Position numbers and translations under genes: made by a program | NCBI GenBank assembly: GCA_015257445.1 | Contig: JABZKE010000028.1 | Span: 1-6,567, forward strand | Direction: 5' to 3' | Length of the DNA: 6,567 bases | DNA from: Nanosynbacter sp. | Lineage (GTDB): Bacteria; Patescibacteriota; Saccharimonadia; Saccharimonadales; Saccharimonadaceae | Part shown: in pieces, positions 1 to 5,192 of the stretch | Numbering within the stretch: the first letter of the stretch is position 1 | Layout of the letters: every line of letters starts with the position of its first letter | The notes under the pieces: generated by a model | Seen by the model: the letters and a program-made list of their open reading frames with translations, nothing else | Database searches by the model: none | What the model was told of the DNA's origin: nothing

Positions 1-40
1 GTTTGATGAAGTCTATGGCTATGAAAAGTATAATAGATTG

Positions 41-364
41 TTAGACTTCGTAGCCGAGGATTTTAATGGCCTTAAGAATGATTTTGTAATCTGGGGTGGA
101 GTTTTCGGAAAGGTTTGTAAATTTTATGTAAGAATAATTTTTTGGAATCTTATTTGGTGTGATGATTGCAAAATAATATTTGGAGTCTGGAGTTTTAAAA
201 AATAATTTACCAAGTTTGAGTTGACTGGTGAAAATTTTATAAAACTCTGCGAGCGATTTTGCCGTGGGAAGGAGATGGTCTTTTGATAATAAAATTGAAA
301 GATCTTGGTGACGATTTAGTTCTGGCTTAAAATCAAGTTTCACGATAAAGAGTTTGTGGTTCAT
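41..364 (-). CDS. Hypothetical protein, 107 aa, unknown family
   Basis: I do not recognise this protein. It is lysine-rich, has no obvious membrane segment or signal peptide, and alternates hydrophobic and basic/aromatic residues as a small globular cytosolic protein would (for example KLFIVKLDF near the N-terminus and KYYFAIITP around residues 63-71). The ATG at 364 has no purine-rich Shine-Dalgarno sequence. Instead a TTCAAA / 17 bp / TACAAT promoter places the predicted +1 on the A of the ATG, so the mRNA may be leaderless. It is a separate unit downstream of a candidate small RNA that has its own terminator. A plus-strand frame is open across part of it (2-205), but its Trp/Cys-rich composition there looks like an antisense shadow. 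Being a real gene is likely but not certain. Confidence 0.6.
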   Translation of the reverse strand: MNHKLFIVKLDFKPELNRHQDLSILLSKDHLLPTAKSLAEFYKIFTSQLKLGKLFFKTPDSKYYFAIITPNKIPKNYSYIKFTNLSENSTPDYKIILKAIKILGYEV

Positions 365-370
365 GTAGGT

Positions 371-399
371 ATTGTAATATAGGTAAATTGGAATTTGAA
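371..399 (-). promoter_or_regulatory. Promoter of the 107-aa gene (leaderless type)
   Basis: On the minus strand, TTCAAA (394-399) and TACAAT (371-376) are separated by 17 bp. Six bases separate the -10 box from the ATG, so the predicted +1 is position 364, the A of the start codon. The -35 box begins just beyond the U-run of the preceding candidate small RNA. Confidence 0.5.
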
Positions 400-403
400 G
401 TAG

Positions 404-444
404 AAAAAATCTCCCTAGTCCCGTAACAATAACGGGGGGGAGAT
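404..444 (-). terminator. Intrinsic terminator of the candidate small RNA
   Basis: The outer stem 438-444/409-415 is 7 bp of which 4 are G-C. The inner stem 432-436/420-424 is 5 bp. On the minus strand, T residues follow immediately (complement of A404-A409). Confidence 0.75.
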
Positions 445-484
445 AAAAAGCTCCCTGCCCAAAACATACGATGGTCGAGCTTTT
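404..484 (-). ncRNA. Candidate small RNA of about 81 nt with its own promoter and terminator
   Basis: A consensus minus-strand promoter puts +1 at A484. The predicted RNA begins AAAAGCUC, which pairs with GAGCUUUU (446-453) over 8 bp to form hairpin 1 with a 23-nt loop (454-476). Hairpin 2 follows: AUCUCCC (438-444) pairs with GGGAGAU (409-415), and inside it CCCGU pairs with ACGGG (432-436 with 420-424) around a 7-nt loop. A U-run (404-409) follows directly, as in an intrinsic terminator. No start codon with an SD and no reading frame of note lies inside, and the next gene has its own promoter, so this looks like an independent transcript rather than a leader. I do not recognise an RNA family; it is not tmRNA, 4.5S or RNase P RNA. 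The C-rich segment could pair with GGAGG-type sites, but that is speculation. Confidence 0.55.
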
Positions 485-490
485 GGTTAT

Positions 491-519
491 ATATTATGGG
501 CAGAGTGAGGAATTGTCAA
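491..519 (-). promoter_or_regulatory. Strong sigma70-type promoter of the candidate small RNA
   Basis: TTGACA (514-519) and TAATAT (491-496) are separated by exactly 17 bp on the minus strand. The predicted +1 is A484, which is also the first base of an 8-bp stem. The spacer contains CTGCCCA, whose complement TGGGCAG lies inside the transcribed region (455-461). Confidence 0.7.
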
Positions 520-520
520 T

Positions 521-575
521 AAAAAAAACATCTAGCTATCGCCAGCCATGCGGCCAACGACTCTAGATGTTCTTT
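521..575 (-). terminator. Large intrinsic terminator downstream of tRNA-Ala(CGC)
   Basis: On the minus strand AACATCTAG (563-571) and CTAGATGTT (527-535) form a 9-bp stem followed by a run of T (complement of A521-A526). The 27-nt interior can fold further: TCG with CGA, two U-G wobbles, and GGCC with GGCT around a GCAT loop. It lies 43 bp beyond the tRNA 3' end, so it most likely ends the tRNA transcript. On the plus strand the stem is followed only by a weak CTTT, so activity in that direction is doubtful. Confidence 0.75.
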
Positions 576-617
576 AAAGAACTATAGCGCTTTATTTTTA
601 AAATTCAAATATAATCT

Positions 618-693
618 TGGTGGAGCATATGGGATTCAAACCCATGACCTCGGCAATGCGAATGCCGCGCTCTATCAGCTGAGCTAATGCCCC
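618..693 (-). tRNA. tRNA-Ala (anticodon CGC), CCA encoded
   Basis: A full cloverleaf is visible on the minus strand: acceptor GGGGCAT/ATGCTCC with the G3:U70 alanine identity pair, D-stem GCTC/GAGC, anticodon stem CGGCA/TGCCG with loop TTCGCAT (anticodon CGC, reading GCG), T-stem ATGGG/CCCAT, discriminator A73 and encoded CCA. The D-loop is AGCTGATA, giving A at position 19, and the T-loop is TTTGAAT, giving U at position 56. The usual G19:C56 tertiary pair is therefore replaced by A19:U56. G15:C48 is normal. Many bacteria have only the UGC and GGC Ala tRNAs, but GCG codons are common in this window. Confidence 0.96.
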
Positions 694-702
694 GACCAAT
701 TA

Positions 703-731
703 ATTATATTCTGTTCATGGATTTTCTTCAA
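703..731 (-). promoter_or_regulatory. Promoter of tRNA-Ala(CGC)
   Basis: TTGAAG (726-731) and TATAAT (703-708) are separated by 17 bp on the minus strand. The predicted +1 is about position 696, three bases before the mature tRNA 5' end, so almost no 5' trailer would need removal. Confidence 0.7.
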
Positions 732-756
732 TCTTTAAATTTTAATATAATATAAA

Positions 757-785
757 TTGACAAGTTTTCTTTGCAAGTATATAAT
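757..785 (+). promoter_or_regulatory. Consensus promoter of the DUF6442/XRE operon
   Basis: TTGACA (757-762) and TATAAT (780-785) are separated by 17 bp, a perfect sigma70 consensus. The predicted +1 is 792, giving a leader of about 37 nt. It is divergent from the tRNA-Ala(CGC) promoter. Confidence 0.8.
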
Positions 786-794
786 CAGCTTATA

Positions 795-808
795 CCAAGT
801 AAACTTGG
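795..808. promoter_or_regulatory. Palindromic candidate operator at the transcription start
   Basis: CCAAGTAAACTTGG is a perfect inverted repeat of 6-bp arms around AA, covering about +4 to +17 of the consensus promoter. The second gene of the operon is an XRE-type repressor, and such proteins often bind short dyads at their own promoter. Autoregulation is therefore plausible. The binding protein is inferred. Confidence 0.5.
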
Positions 809-828
809 CTAAATAATGGAGAGAATCT

Positions 829-1131
829 ATGAATAAGAAAGAAATTTTAGAGAAAAGCCGTAAAGAGAATAAGGGTATGGACGAGATGGAGCTTAGTGCG
901 TTATATCGTTCAGGGTATGTCGCCAGTATTGTTGGTGGATTCCTCTGTATTTGTCTGCCACTTCTTGAATCGGCTTTGATGCGCAAGATTAATAACGGTA
1001 CATGGATCGTTTTCTTGGCAATGGATGCTGCTGCGATGCTTACAAAATATTTTTATTCAAGAAAAAAGAAGGATTTAATTATCGGTTTAATTTTGTCTAT
1101 TCTGGATGTTTGGATCGCCTTTTTTATGTAG
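829..1131 (+). CDS. Small membrane protein, DUF6442-like
   Basis: The 100-residue protein has a charged N-terminus with the pattern EILEKSRKENK..DEME (residues 5-20). Three hydrophobic segments follow at about 31-50, 57-75 and 83-100, separated by basic stretches (RK near 52, SRKKKD near 77-82). This layout recalls the DUF6442 family of small Firmicutes membrane proteins, which sit next to a small XRE regulator as here; I am recalling the family, not matching it by search. The start is supported by GGAGAG seven bases upstream of the ATG. The XRE gene begins 15 bp after the stop, so the two are probably co-transcribed. Its biochemical role is unknown; membrane sensing or control of the adjacent regulator is only a guess. 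Confidence 0.85.
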   Translation: MNKKEILEKSRKENKGMDEMELSALYRSGYVASIVGGFLCICLPLLESALMRKINNGTWIVFLAMDAAAMLTKYFYSRKKKDLIIGLILSILDVWIAFFM

Positions 1132-1146
1132 CCCAGGAATAATTCA

Positions 1147-1353
1147 ATGAACCATACTTTAATTTTAAGAAATAATTTGAAGGAGGTGCGGTCCGAGAAA
1201 AATCTTTCGCAAGCGCAGTTGGCTGAAATGGTTGGGGTATCGAGAAATACCATTAGTTCGATAGAGACCGGTCAATTTAATCCAACGGCGAAATTGGCAT
1301 TAATTTTGTGTGTAGCATTGGATAAAAGTTTCGAAGATTTATTTTATTTTTAA
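1147..1353 (+). CDS. XRE-family transcriptional regulator (single HTH domain)
   Basis: The 68-residue protein is essentially one Cro/C1-type helix-turn-helix domain. Residues 8-20 form helix 1, and SQAQLAEMVGVSRNTISSIETG (21-42) contains helices 2 and 3 with the typical VSRNTISSIETGQFNPT signature. The C-terminus ends in KSFEDLFYF, the usual end of short YgzD/YozG-like regulators. It has no ligand or dimerisation extension. AGGA lies 8 bases upstream of the ATG. It is the second gene of an operon whose promoter carries a perfect palindrome at the start site, so it probably represses its own operon and the membrane-protein gene before it. Confidence 0.92.
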   Translation: MNHTLILRNNLKEVRSEKNLSQAQLAEMVGVSRNTISSIETGQFNPTAKLALILCVALDKSFEDLFYF

Positions 1354-1366
1354 GATATAGACGTTT

Positions 1367-1401
1367 AAAAACGAGACGCTAATGTTTTGGTCTCGTTTTT
1401 T
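1367..1401. terminator. Bidirectional intrinsic terminator between convergent operons
   Basis: AAAAACGAGAC (1367-1377) and GTCTCGTTTTT (1390-1400) form an 11-bp stem around a 12-nt loop. There are T-runs on the 3' side in both orientations. It serves the XRE operon (stop at 1353) and the ABC exporter operon (stop at 1430). Confidence 0.88.
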
Positions 1402-1429
1402 GATTAAGCTTACTTTATTTGGTAAGGGT

Positions 1430-2671
1430 TTATTGCTTTTTAAAGATGGCGGCCATGAGTTTGAAGAGGTTTGGTTTTTCGCCATACATCAGGATGCCGA
1501 CGCGGTAAATACGGGCGGAAAGCCAGCCGATAAAGTAGGTACTGACGATCAATACCAGGATTGAAAGGATAATTTCCAGGGTCGAAACATTGGAAATAAT
1601 GGCGCGAGTAAACATCATCATCGGTGCGGTGAATGGGAAGTAGGAGAGGAAGACATTGAATGGGGTATCGGCATTGCCGGAATTGATGGCAGACATTGTG
1701 ACGATGAAAGTGAAGACGATGATAATCTGGACCGGCATGATTGCAGAGCCGAGCTCGTCGATCTTGGATACGGTAGAGGCGAAGGCGCCGTAGAGGAAAG
1801 AATAGATGAGGAAGCCAAGCAGGAAGAAGATTAGCATGTAGATAAGAATTTGAGTCGGGATATTGGAAATGATTTGGTTGACTGGGAAGCTAGAGTTATT
1901 GGCGGAGGAAATTTTCACACAAATGAAAGCCTCGATGATGATGGCGGCGATTTGGATGAGGCCGGCGAGGCTGGTAGAAATGATTTTGCCGAAGAGTAAG
2001 GCATTTGGCTTGACTGAAGTGGCGAGAACTTCCATGGCGCGAGAAGTTTTTTCGGTGACTACGCTATTCATGACGTGAGAGCCATAGAAAGTAATAGCCA
2101 TGTAGAGAGCGTAGATGAGGACAAAGGTGTAAATCACAGAGGCGGCGCCGTTTTTATTGACGGTTTCGAGATTGATTTTGACATCAGGATTTAAGACCTT
2201 AGTAATGGCGGCTGGTGCAAGATTTTGCTCAGCGAGTAGGTCGGATTGACGTAGATTCTTGACGATAGCATCGATGGATTGAACTTCGCGAACACTAGCA
2301 TCGCTGAACCCAATCTTGGAATATTCGGTTACTTCCGTGAGATTATGATTGGCTTCAATGAAGAATTTAGCCTTGTCATCAATCACTTCTTGCTTGGCTT
2401 CCTCGGTGGACTTATCAGTGAGCTTCACTTCGTAATTTGGTAGGGCGGCATGGATGGTCTGGACGAGAGTTTCGGATTTGGTATAGTCGGTTTTAATCAG
2501 AGCGACTGGAGTATTATCATCAGATTTAAAAAGTTTTAGGTCGGAAATCAGTTGAGGTAAGAAGAAAACGCCGGCGAGAATAATGGCCATGATGCCAGTG
2601 GAGATAAGATAGCCCTTGCTGAGTACGATTTTCTTAAATTCATATTTGAAAACGGTGAAAAATTGTTGCAT
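1430..2671 (-). CDS. ABC-2 type exporter permease, NatB/YhaP-like
   Basis: Membrane subunit of an ABC exporter that pairs with the ATPase encoded just upstream. From Met 1 at 2671 the protein is 413 aa. It has one N-terminal helix (about 22-41), an extracytoplasmic domain (about 42-175), then five helices at about 176-198, 229-251, 272-296, 309-329 and 366-387. The segment VTEKTSRAMEVLATSVKPNALLFGKI (205-230) is the coupling-region signature of the NatB/ABC-2 group. The open frame extends seven codons further, to an ATG at 2692 inside the ATPase gene, but that ATG has no SD. The ATG at 2671 has AGGGA just upstream and gives a typical NatB-like N-terminus (MQQFFTVFKYEFKK). The gap to the ATPase stop is 10 bp, so translation is probably coupled. 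The substrate is unknown: Na+, peptides and drugs are all known for relatives. Confidence 0.9.
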   Translation of the reverse strand: MQQFFTVFKYEFKKIVLSKGYLISTGIMAIILAGVFFLPQLISDLKLFKSDDNTPVALIKTDYTKSETLVQTIHAALPNYEVKLTDKSTEEAKQEVIDDKAKFFIEANHNLTEVTEYSKIGFSDASVREVQSIDAIVKNLRQSDLLAEQNLAPAAITKVLNPDVKINLETVNKNGAASVIYTFVLIYALYMAITFYGSHVMNSVVTEKTSRAMEVLATSVKPNALLFGKIISTSLAGLIQIAAIIIEAFICVKISSANNSSFPVNQIISNIPTQILIYMLIFFLLGFLIYSFLYGAFASTVSKIDELGSAIMPVQIIIVFTFIVTMSAINSGNADTPFNVFLSYFPFTAPMMMFTRAIISNVSTLEIILSILVLIVSTYFIGWLSARIYRVGILMYGEKPNLFKLMAAIFKKQ

Positions 2672-2679
2672 ACTTCCCT
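2672..2679 (-). promoter_or_regulatory. Ribosome binding site deciding the permease start
   Basis: AGGGAAGT immediately precedes the ATG at 2671 on the minus strand. The spacing from AGGGA to the ATG is short (3 nt), but no comparable site precedes the alternative ATG at 2692. Confidence 0.5.
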
Positions 2680-2681
2680 TT

Positions 2682-3563
2682 CTATTCCGCATATTCGATA
2701 AAGATATCTTTTAGAGTTGATTCGAGGTCGCCAATTTGGTCGATCGGATATTTTTTGATAAGGTCACTCATGGTTTTGGCGCGGTCTTCGTCTTTTTTCA
2801 GGCGATAAACCAATTCGCCTTCACGCAAAATCTCGGTTTGTTCTGGAAGAGCAGCATGGATTTTTTCGACCTCATCGGATTTGATGAGGAGTTTATTTTT
2901 GCGATGATTTTTGAGGATTTGGCGGAGATTACCTTGAAGCTTAATTTCACCTTCCTTCAAAATCAGGATATCGTCACAGAATTCGGAAACGTAATCCATT
3001 TGGTGACTAGAGAAGAGGACAATTTTACCGCGTTTGATTTGTTCGCGCACCACCTCTTCGAGAAGCTGGGAGTTGACAGGGTCGAGGCCGGAAAATGGTT
3101 CATCGAAAATCACAATATCAGGGTTGTGAACAATACAGGAAATGAGCTGGATTTTTTGCTGATTGCCTTTCGAGAGAGTTTTAAGCTTAGCATTTTTATA
3201 ATCGGTCATCTGGAGAAAATCTAGCCAGTAATCAATCGAGGCGGTGGCGGTCTTCTTGTCGACGCCTTTAAGAGCGGCAAGATAGATTAATTGGTCGACG
3301 ATTTTGTCGTTCGGATAAAGACCACGCTCTTCTGGAAGGTAGCCGAGGCTAACCTTGGAATAATCGATTGGCTTGCCGTCGAGGAGAACTTTGCCGGAAG
3401 TTGGCTGAAAAACTTGCATGAGAATGCGAATAGTGGTGGTTTTACCGGCGCCATTGCGGCCGAGCAAGCCAAAAGCCTTGCCACTTTCGACGGTGAAGTT
3501 GAGGTCTTTTAGGACTTTTTTGTCGCCAAATTTTTTGGTGAGATTTTTGATTTCTAATTTCAT
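2682..3563 (-). CDS. ABC exporter ATP-binding protein, NatA/YhaQ-like
   Basis: This 293-aa protein is the ATPase that powers the permease encoded downstream. It has Walker A GRNGAGKT (35-42), the segment GYLPEERGLYP (74-84) typical of the NatA/YhaQ group in the Q-loop region, signature LSKGNQQKIQL (130-140, a variant of LSGGQ), Walker B IVIFDEP (150-156, catalytic Glu 155), D-loop SGLD (159-162 region) and H-loop SSH (His 187). A C-terminal domain of about 75 residues, of the type often annotated DUF4162, follows. The frame is open to an ATG at 3593, but the start at 3563 is preferred because GGAGGT lies 3 bases upstream and because homologues begin with M-(K/x)-LE(I/V)xNLTKxFG. The predicted promoter +1 (about 3578) also falls inside the longer frame, which excludes the upstream ATG if that promoter is used. 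Confidence 0.95.
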   Translation of the reverse strand: MKLEIKNLTKKFGDKKVLKDLNFTVESGKAFGLLGRNGAGKTTTIRILMQVFQPTSGKVLLDGKPIDYSKVSLGYLPEERGLYPNDKIVDQLIYLAALKGVDKKTATASIDYWLDFLQMTDYKNAKLKTLSKGNQQKIQLISCIVHNPDIVIFDEPFSGLDPVNSQLLEEVVREQIKRGKIVLFSSHQMDYVSEFCDDILILKEGEIKLQGNLRQILKNHRKNKLLIKSDEVEKIHAALPEQTEILREGELVYRLKKDEDRAKTMSDLIKKYPIDQIGDLESTLKDIFIEYAE

Positions 3564-3566
3564 TTT

Positions 3567-3572
3567 ACCTCC
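3567..3572 (-). promoter_or_regulatory. Ribosome binding site deciding the ATPase start
   Basis: GGAGGT, a near-perfect Shine-Dalgarno sequence, is followed by AAA and the ATG at 3563. It supports the shorter 293-aa protein. Confidence 0.85.
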
Positions 3573-3584
3573 ATGATTAGATAT

Positions 3585-3590
3585 ATTATA
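3585..3590 (-). promoter_or_regulatory. -10 box of the ABC exporter operon
   Basis: TATAAT on the minus strand gives a predicted +1 near 3578 and a leader of about 15 nt that just includes the SD. No good -35 hexamer is present at 16-18 bp spacing, so the promoter may be weak or activator-dependent. No terminator hairpin is visible between glyA and this operon, so read-through from glyA is possible. Confidence 0.45.
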
Positions 3591-3668
3591 CACCAGTGTG
3601 ATTTTTGCTTAGATGGTTTTGGCTCGGATTATTGGCGTGGTGATTTTTGTTAATTCAGTGACGCGCGC

Positions 3669-5030
3669 CTAATTAATGCCGGGGACTGGGAATTTTGCGG
3701 CGAGAGTTTCGACTTGACGACGGATTTCGGCCAGCTGGGGTTCGGCGGTAGAGAGGTTTTCTTCGGATTTTACGGATAGACAGATATCCATGACTTGCTT
3801 CATCCAGTCAGCAATTTGCTGCATTTCGGCCTCTTTCATGCCGCGCGTGGTGATGGCTGGGGTACCGAGTCGGACGCCAGATGGACGGAAGGCGGCGGCA
3901 GTATCTTCCGGGACGGCGTTGGCATTTAGGGTGAGACCGACGAGATCGAGGGCGCGTTCATAGAATTTACCATCAATGCCAAAATTTTTCTTGACATTGA
4001 CGAGAATAAGATGGTTGTCCGTGCCGTTGCCTTGGAGGATAAAGCCGTGGTCTTGGAGTGCTTTGGCGAGAGCCTTGGCGTTTTCGACTATCTTGGCGGA
4101 ATATTGCTTGAAATCATCGGAGAGAGCTTCCTTAAAAGCGACGGCTTTAGCGGCAATAATATGTTCGAGTGGACCGCCTTGGGTACCTGGGAAGACCGCA
4201 CGGTCGATGAGGATTGGAATATTTTCGAGAGTGTGCTCAGGTTTTTTCAGAGGAGAGGCGACGTTTCCTTTCGATAGAATTAGACCGCCACGAGGGCCGC
4301 GCAGAGTTTTGTGAGTGGTGGTGGTCATGACGTGAAAACCATAATCGAGAGGATTTGGGTGTACACCGCCTGCGATGAGGCCGGCGACATGAGCCATATC
4401 AGCCATCAGAAGTACACCGATTTTTTGGCCAATTCTGGCAATGCGGGCAAAATCCGGGATTTTCATGAAGGCAGAATAGCCGATGAGAATAATTTTCGGA
4501 TGCTCAGCTTCGGCGAGGCGTTCAATTTCGTCGTAATCGAGGTCGCCTTCTGGTGTGATGCCATAATTAATAAATTGATAAATTTTGGCGGAACGAGTGA
4601 CTGGAGAGCCATGAGTGAGATGACCACCGTGACCGAGATTCATAGCTAAAATTTTGTCACCAGGCTGACACCAGGCAAAATAAACCGCTTCATTAGCATT
4701 GGCACCAGAGTGGGGCTGGACGTTAGCGTGATCGGCGTGAAAAAGCTTCATGGCGCGGGCGATAGCAAGGCGTTCGATTTTATCAATATTGGTCTGACCG
4801 CCGTAATAACGATAATTCGGGAGGTCGGCGACGATGTTCGATTCATCGGCCGGATTATAGTTTTCTAAATCTTGGAAGGATGGGTAGCCCTCAGAATATT
4901 TATTGGTGAGAACGGTGCCCATAGCTTTTAAGACGTCGGCGGAAACATAGTTTTCGCTCGGAATGAGTTCGAGGCCTTTAGATTGGCGGATTTTTTCTTG
5001 ATCGATAAGTGAAAAGACGATATCTGGCAT
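3669..5030 (-). CDS. glyA: Serine hydroxymethyltransferase
   Basis: A PLP enzyme of the cytosol that interconverts serine plus tetrahydrofolate with glycine plus 5,10-methylene-THF, supplying one-carbon units. Conserved elements: ELIPSENY (21-28), NKYSEGYP (43-50, Glu 48), RYYGG (74-78), HGGHLTHGSP (134-143, His 137 stacking on PLP), YSAF with Ser 186, DMAHVAG (211-217, Asp 211 and His 214), TTTTHKTLRGPRGG (236-249, Schiff-base Lys 241), and GVRLGTPAITTRG with Arg 387 for the substrate carboxylate. It has 453 aa against 417 in E. coli. Two insertions explain most of this: about 21 residues between EGYP and RYYGG (51-73), and about 11 residues before AVFPG (255-277). The frame is intact through both. 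The start is supported by GGAG five to six bases upstream. It is divergent from tRNA-Ala(GGC). Confidence 0.98.
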   Translation of the reverse strand: MPDIVFSLIDQEKIRQSKGLELIPSENYVSADVLKAMGTVLTNKYSEGYPSFQDLENYNPADESNIVADLPNYRYYGGQTNIDKIERLAIARAMKLFHADHANVQPHSGANANEAVYFAWCQPGDKILAMNLGHGGHLTHGSPVTRSAKIYQFINYGITPEGDLDYDEIERLAEAEHPKIILIGYSAFMKIPDFARIARIGQKIGVLLMADMAHVAGLIAGGVHPNPLDYGFHVMTTTTHKTLRGPRGGLILSKGNVASPLKKPEHTLENIPILIDRAVFPGTQGGPLEHIIAAKAVAFKEALSDDFKQYSAKIVENAKALAKALQDHGFILQGNGTDNHLILVNVKKNFGIDGKFYERALDLVGLTLNANAVPEDTAAAFRPSGVRLGTPAITTRGMKEAEMQQIADWMKQVMDICLSVKSEENLSTAEPQLAEIRRQVETLAAKFPVPGIN

Positions 5031-5128
5031 AATTTCTCCATGTTAAATTAGATGTGCATTAAATAAATCACGTTAATAAACTGAAAAAATTAGTACATAG
5101 ATATCAATTCCCGTTAATTCTGTTATTT

Positions 5129-5134
5129 ATTATA
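5129..5134 (-). promoter_or_regulatory. glyA: Possible -10 box for glyA
   Basis: TATAAT on the minus strand gives a predicted +1 near 5122 and a leader of about 90 nt. The -35 region is weak (best CTAACT at 18 bp) and would overlap the -35 box of the divergent tRNA promoter. No recognisable riboswitch is seen in the leader. Confidence 0.4.
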
Positions 5135-5142
5135 CCTTAAAA

Positions 5143-5172
5143 TTGACAAAAAAGTTAGAGGTTTGATATAAT
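5143..5172 (+). promoter_or_regulatory. Consensus promoter of tRNA-Ala(GGC)
   Basis: TTGACA (5143-5148) and TATAAT (5167-5172) are separated by 18 bp. The predicted +1 is about 5179, leaving a 14-nt leader before the mature tRNA. Confidence 0.8.
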
Positions 5173-5192
5173 TAATCCATCGCAAGATGTTT

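Noticed and set aside
2..205. Open plus-strand frame from the left edge (reads FDEVYGYEKYNRLLDFVAEDFN at its start)
   Set aside because: The first part looks protein-like, but 165 nt of it is antisense to the 107-aa gene and becomes rich in Trp, Cys and Phe, as shadow frames do. It could be the tail of an upstream convergent gene; the sequence left of the window would decide.
401..520. Riboswitch leader for the 107-aa gene
   Set aside because: The hairpin unit ends in a terminator before the gene's own promoter, and no known aptamer consensus is visible. A separate small RNA is the simpler reading.
735..986. Minus-strand frame of 83 codons across the DUF6442 promoter and gene
   Set aside because: It overlaps the consensus promoter, the palindrome and the start of the DUF6442-like gene. 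It has no SD and an Ile/Tyr/Leu-rich shadow composition.
2736..3224. 162-codon plus-strand frame opposite the ABC ATPase
   Set aside because: It lies wholly antisense to a gene with clear Walker and signature motifs, is rich in Phe, and has no recognisable domain or SD.
3976..4649. Plus-strand frames opposite glyA
   Set aside because: They are antisense shadows of a well-conserved enzyme and show no motifs of their own.
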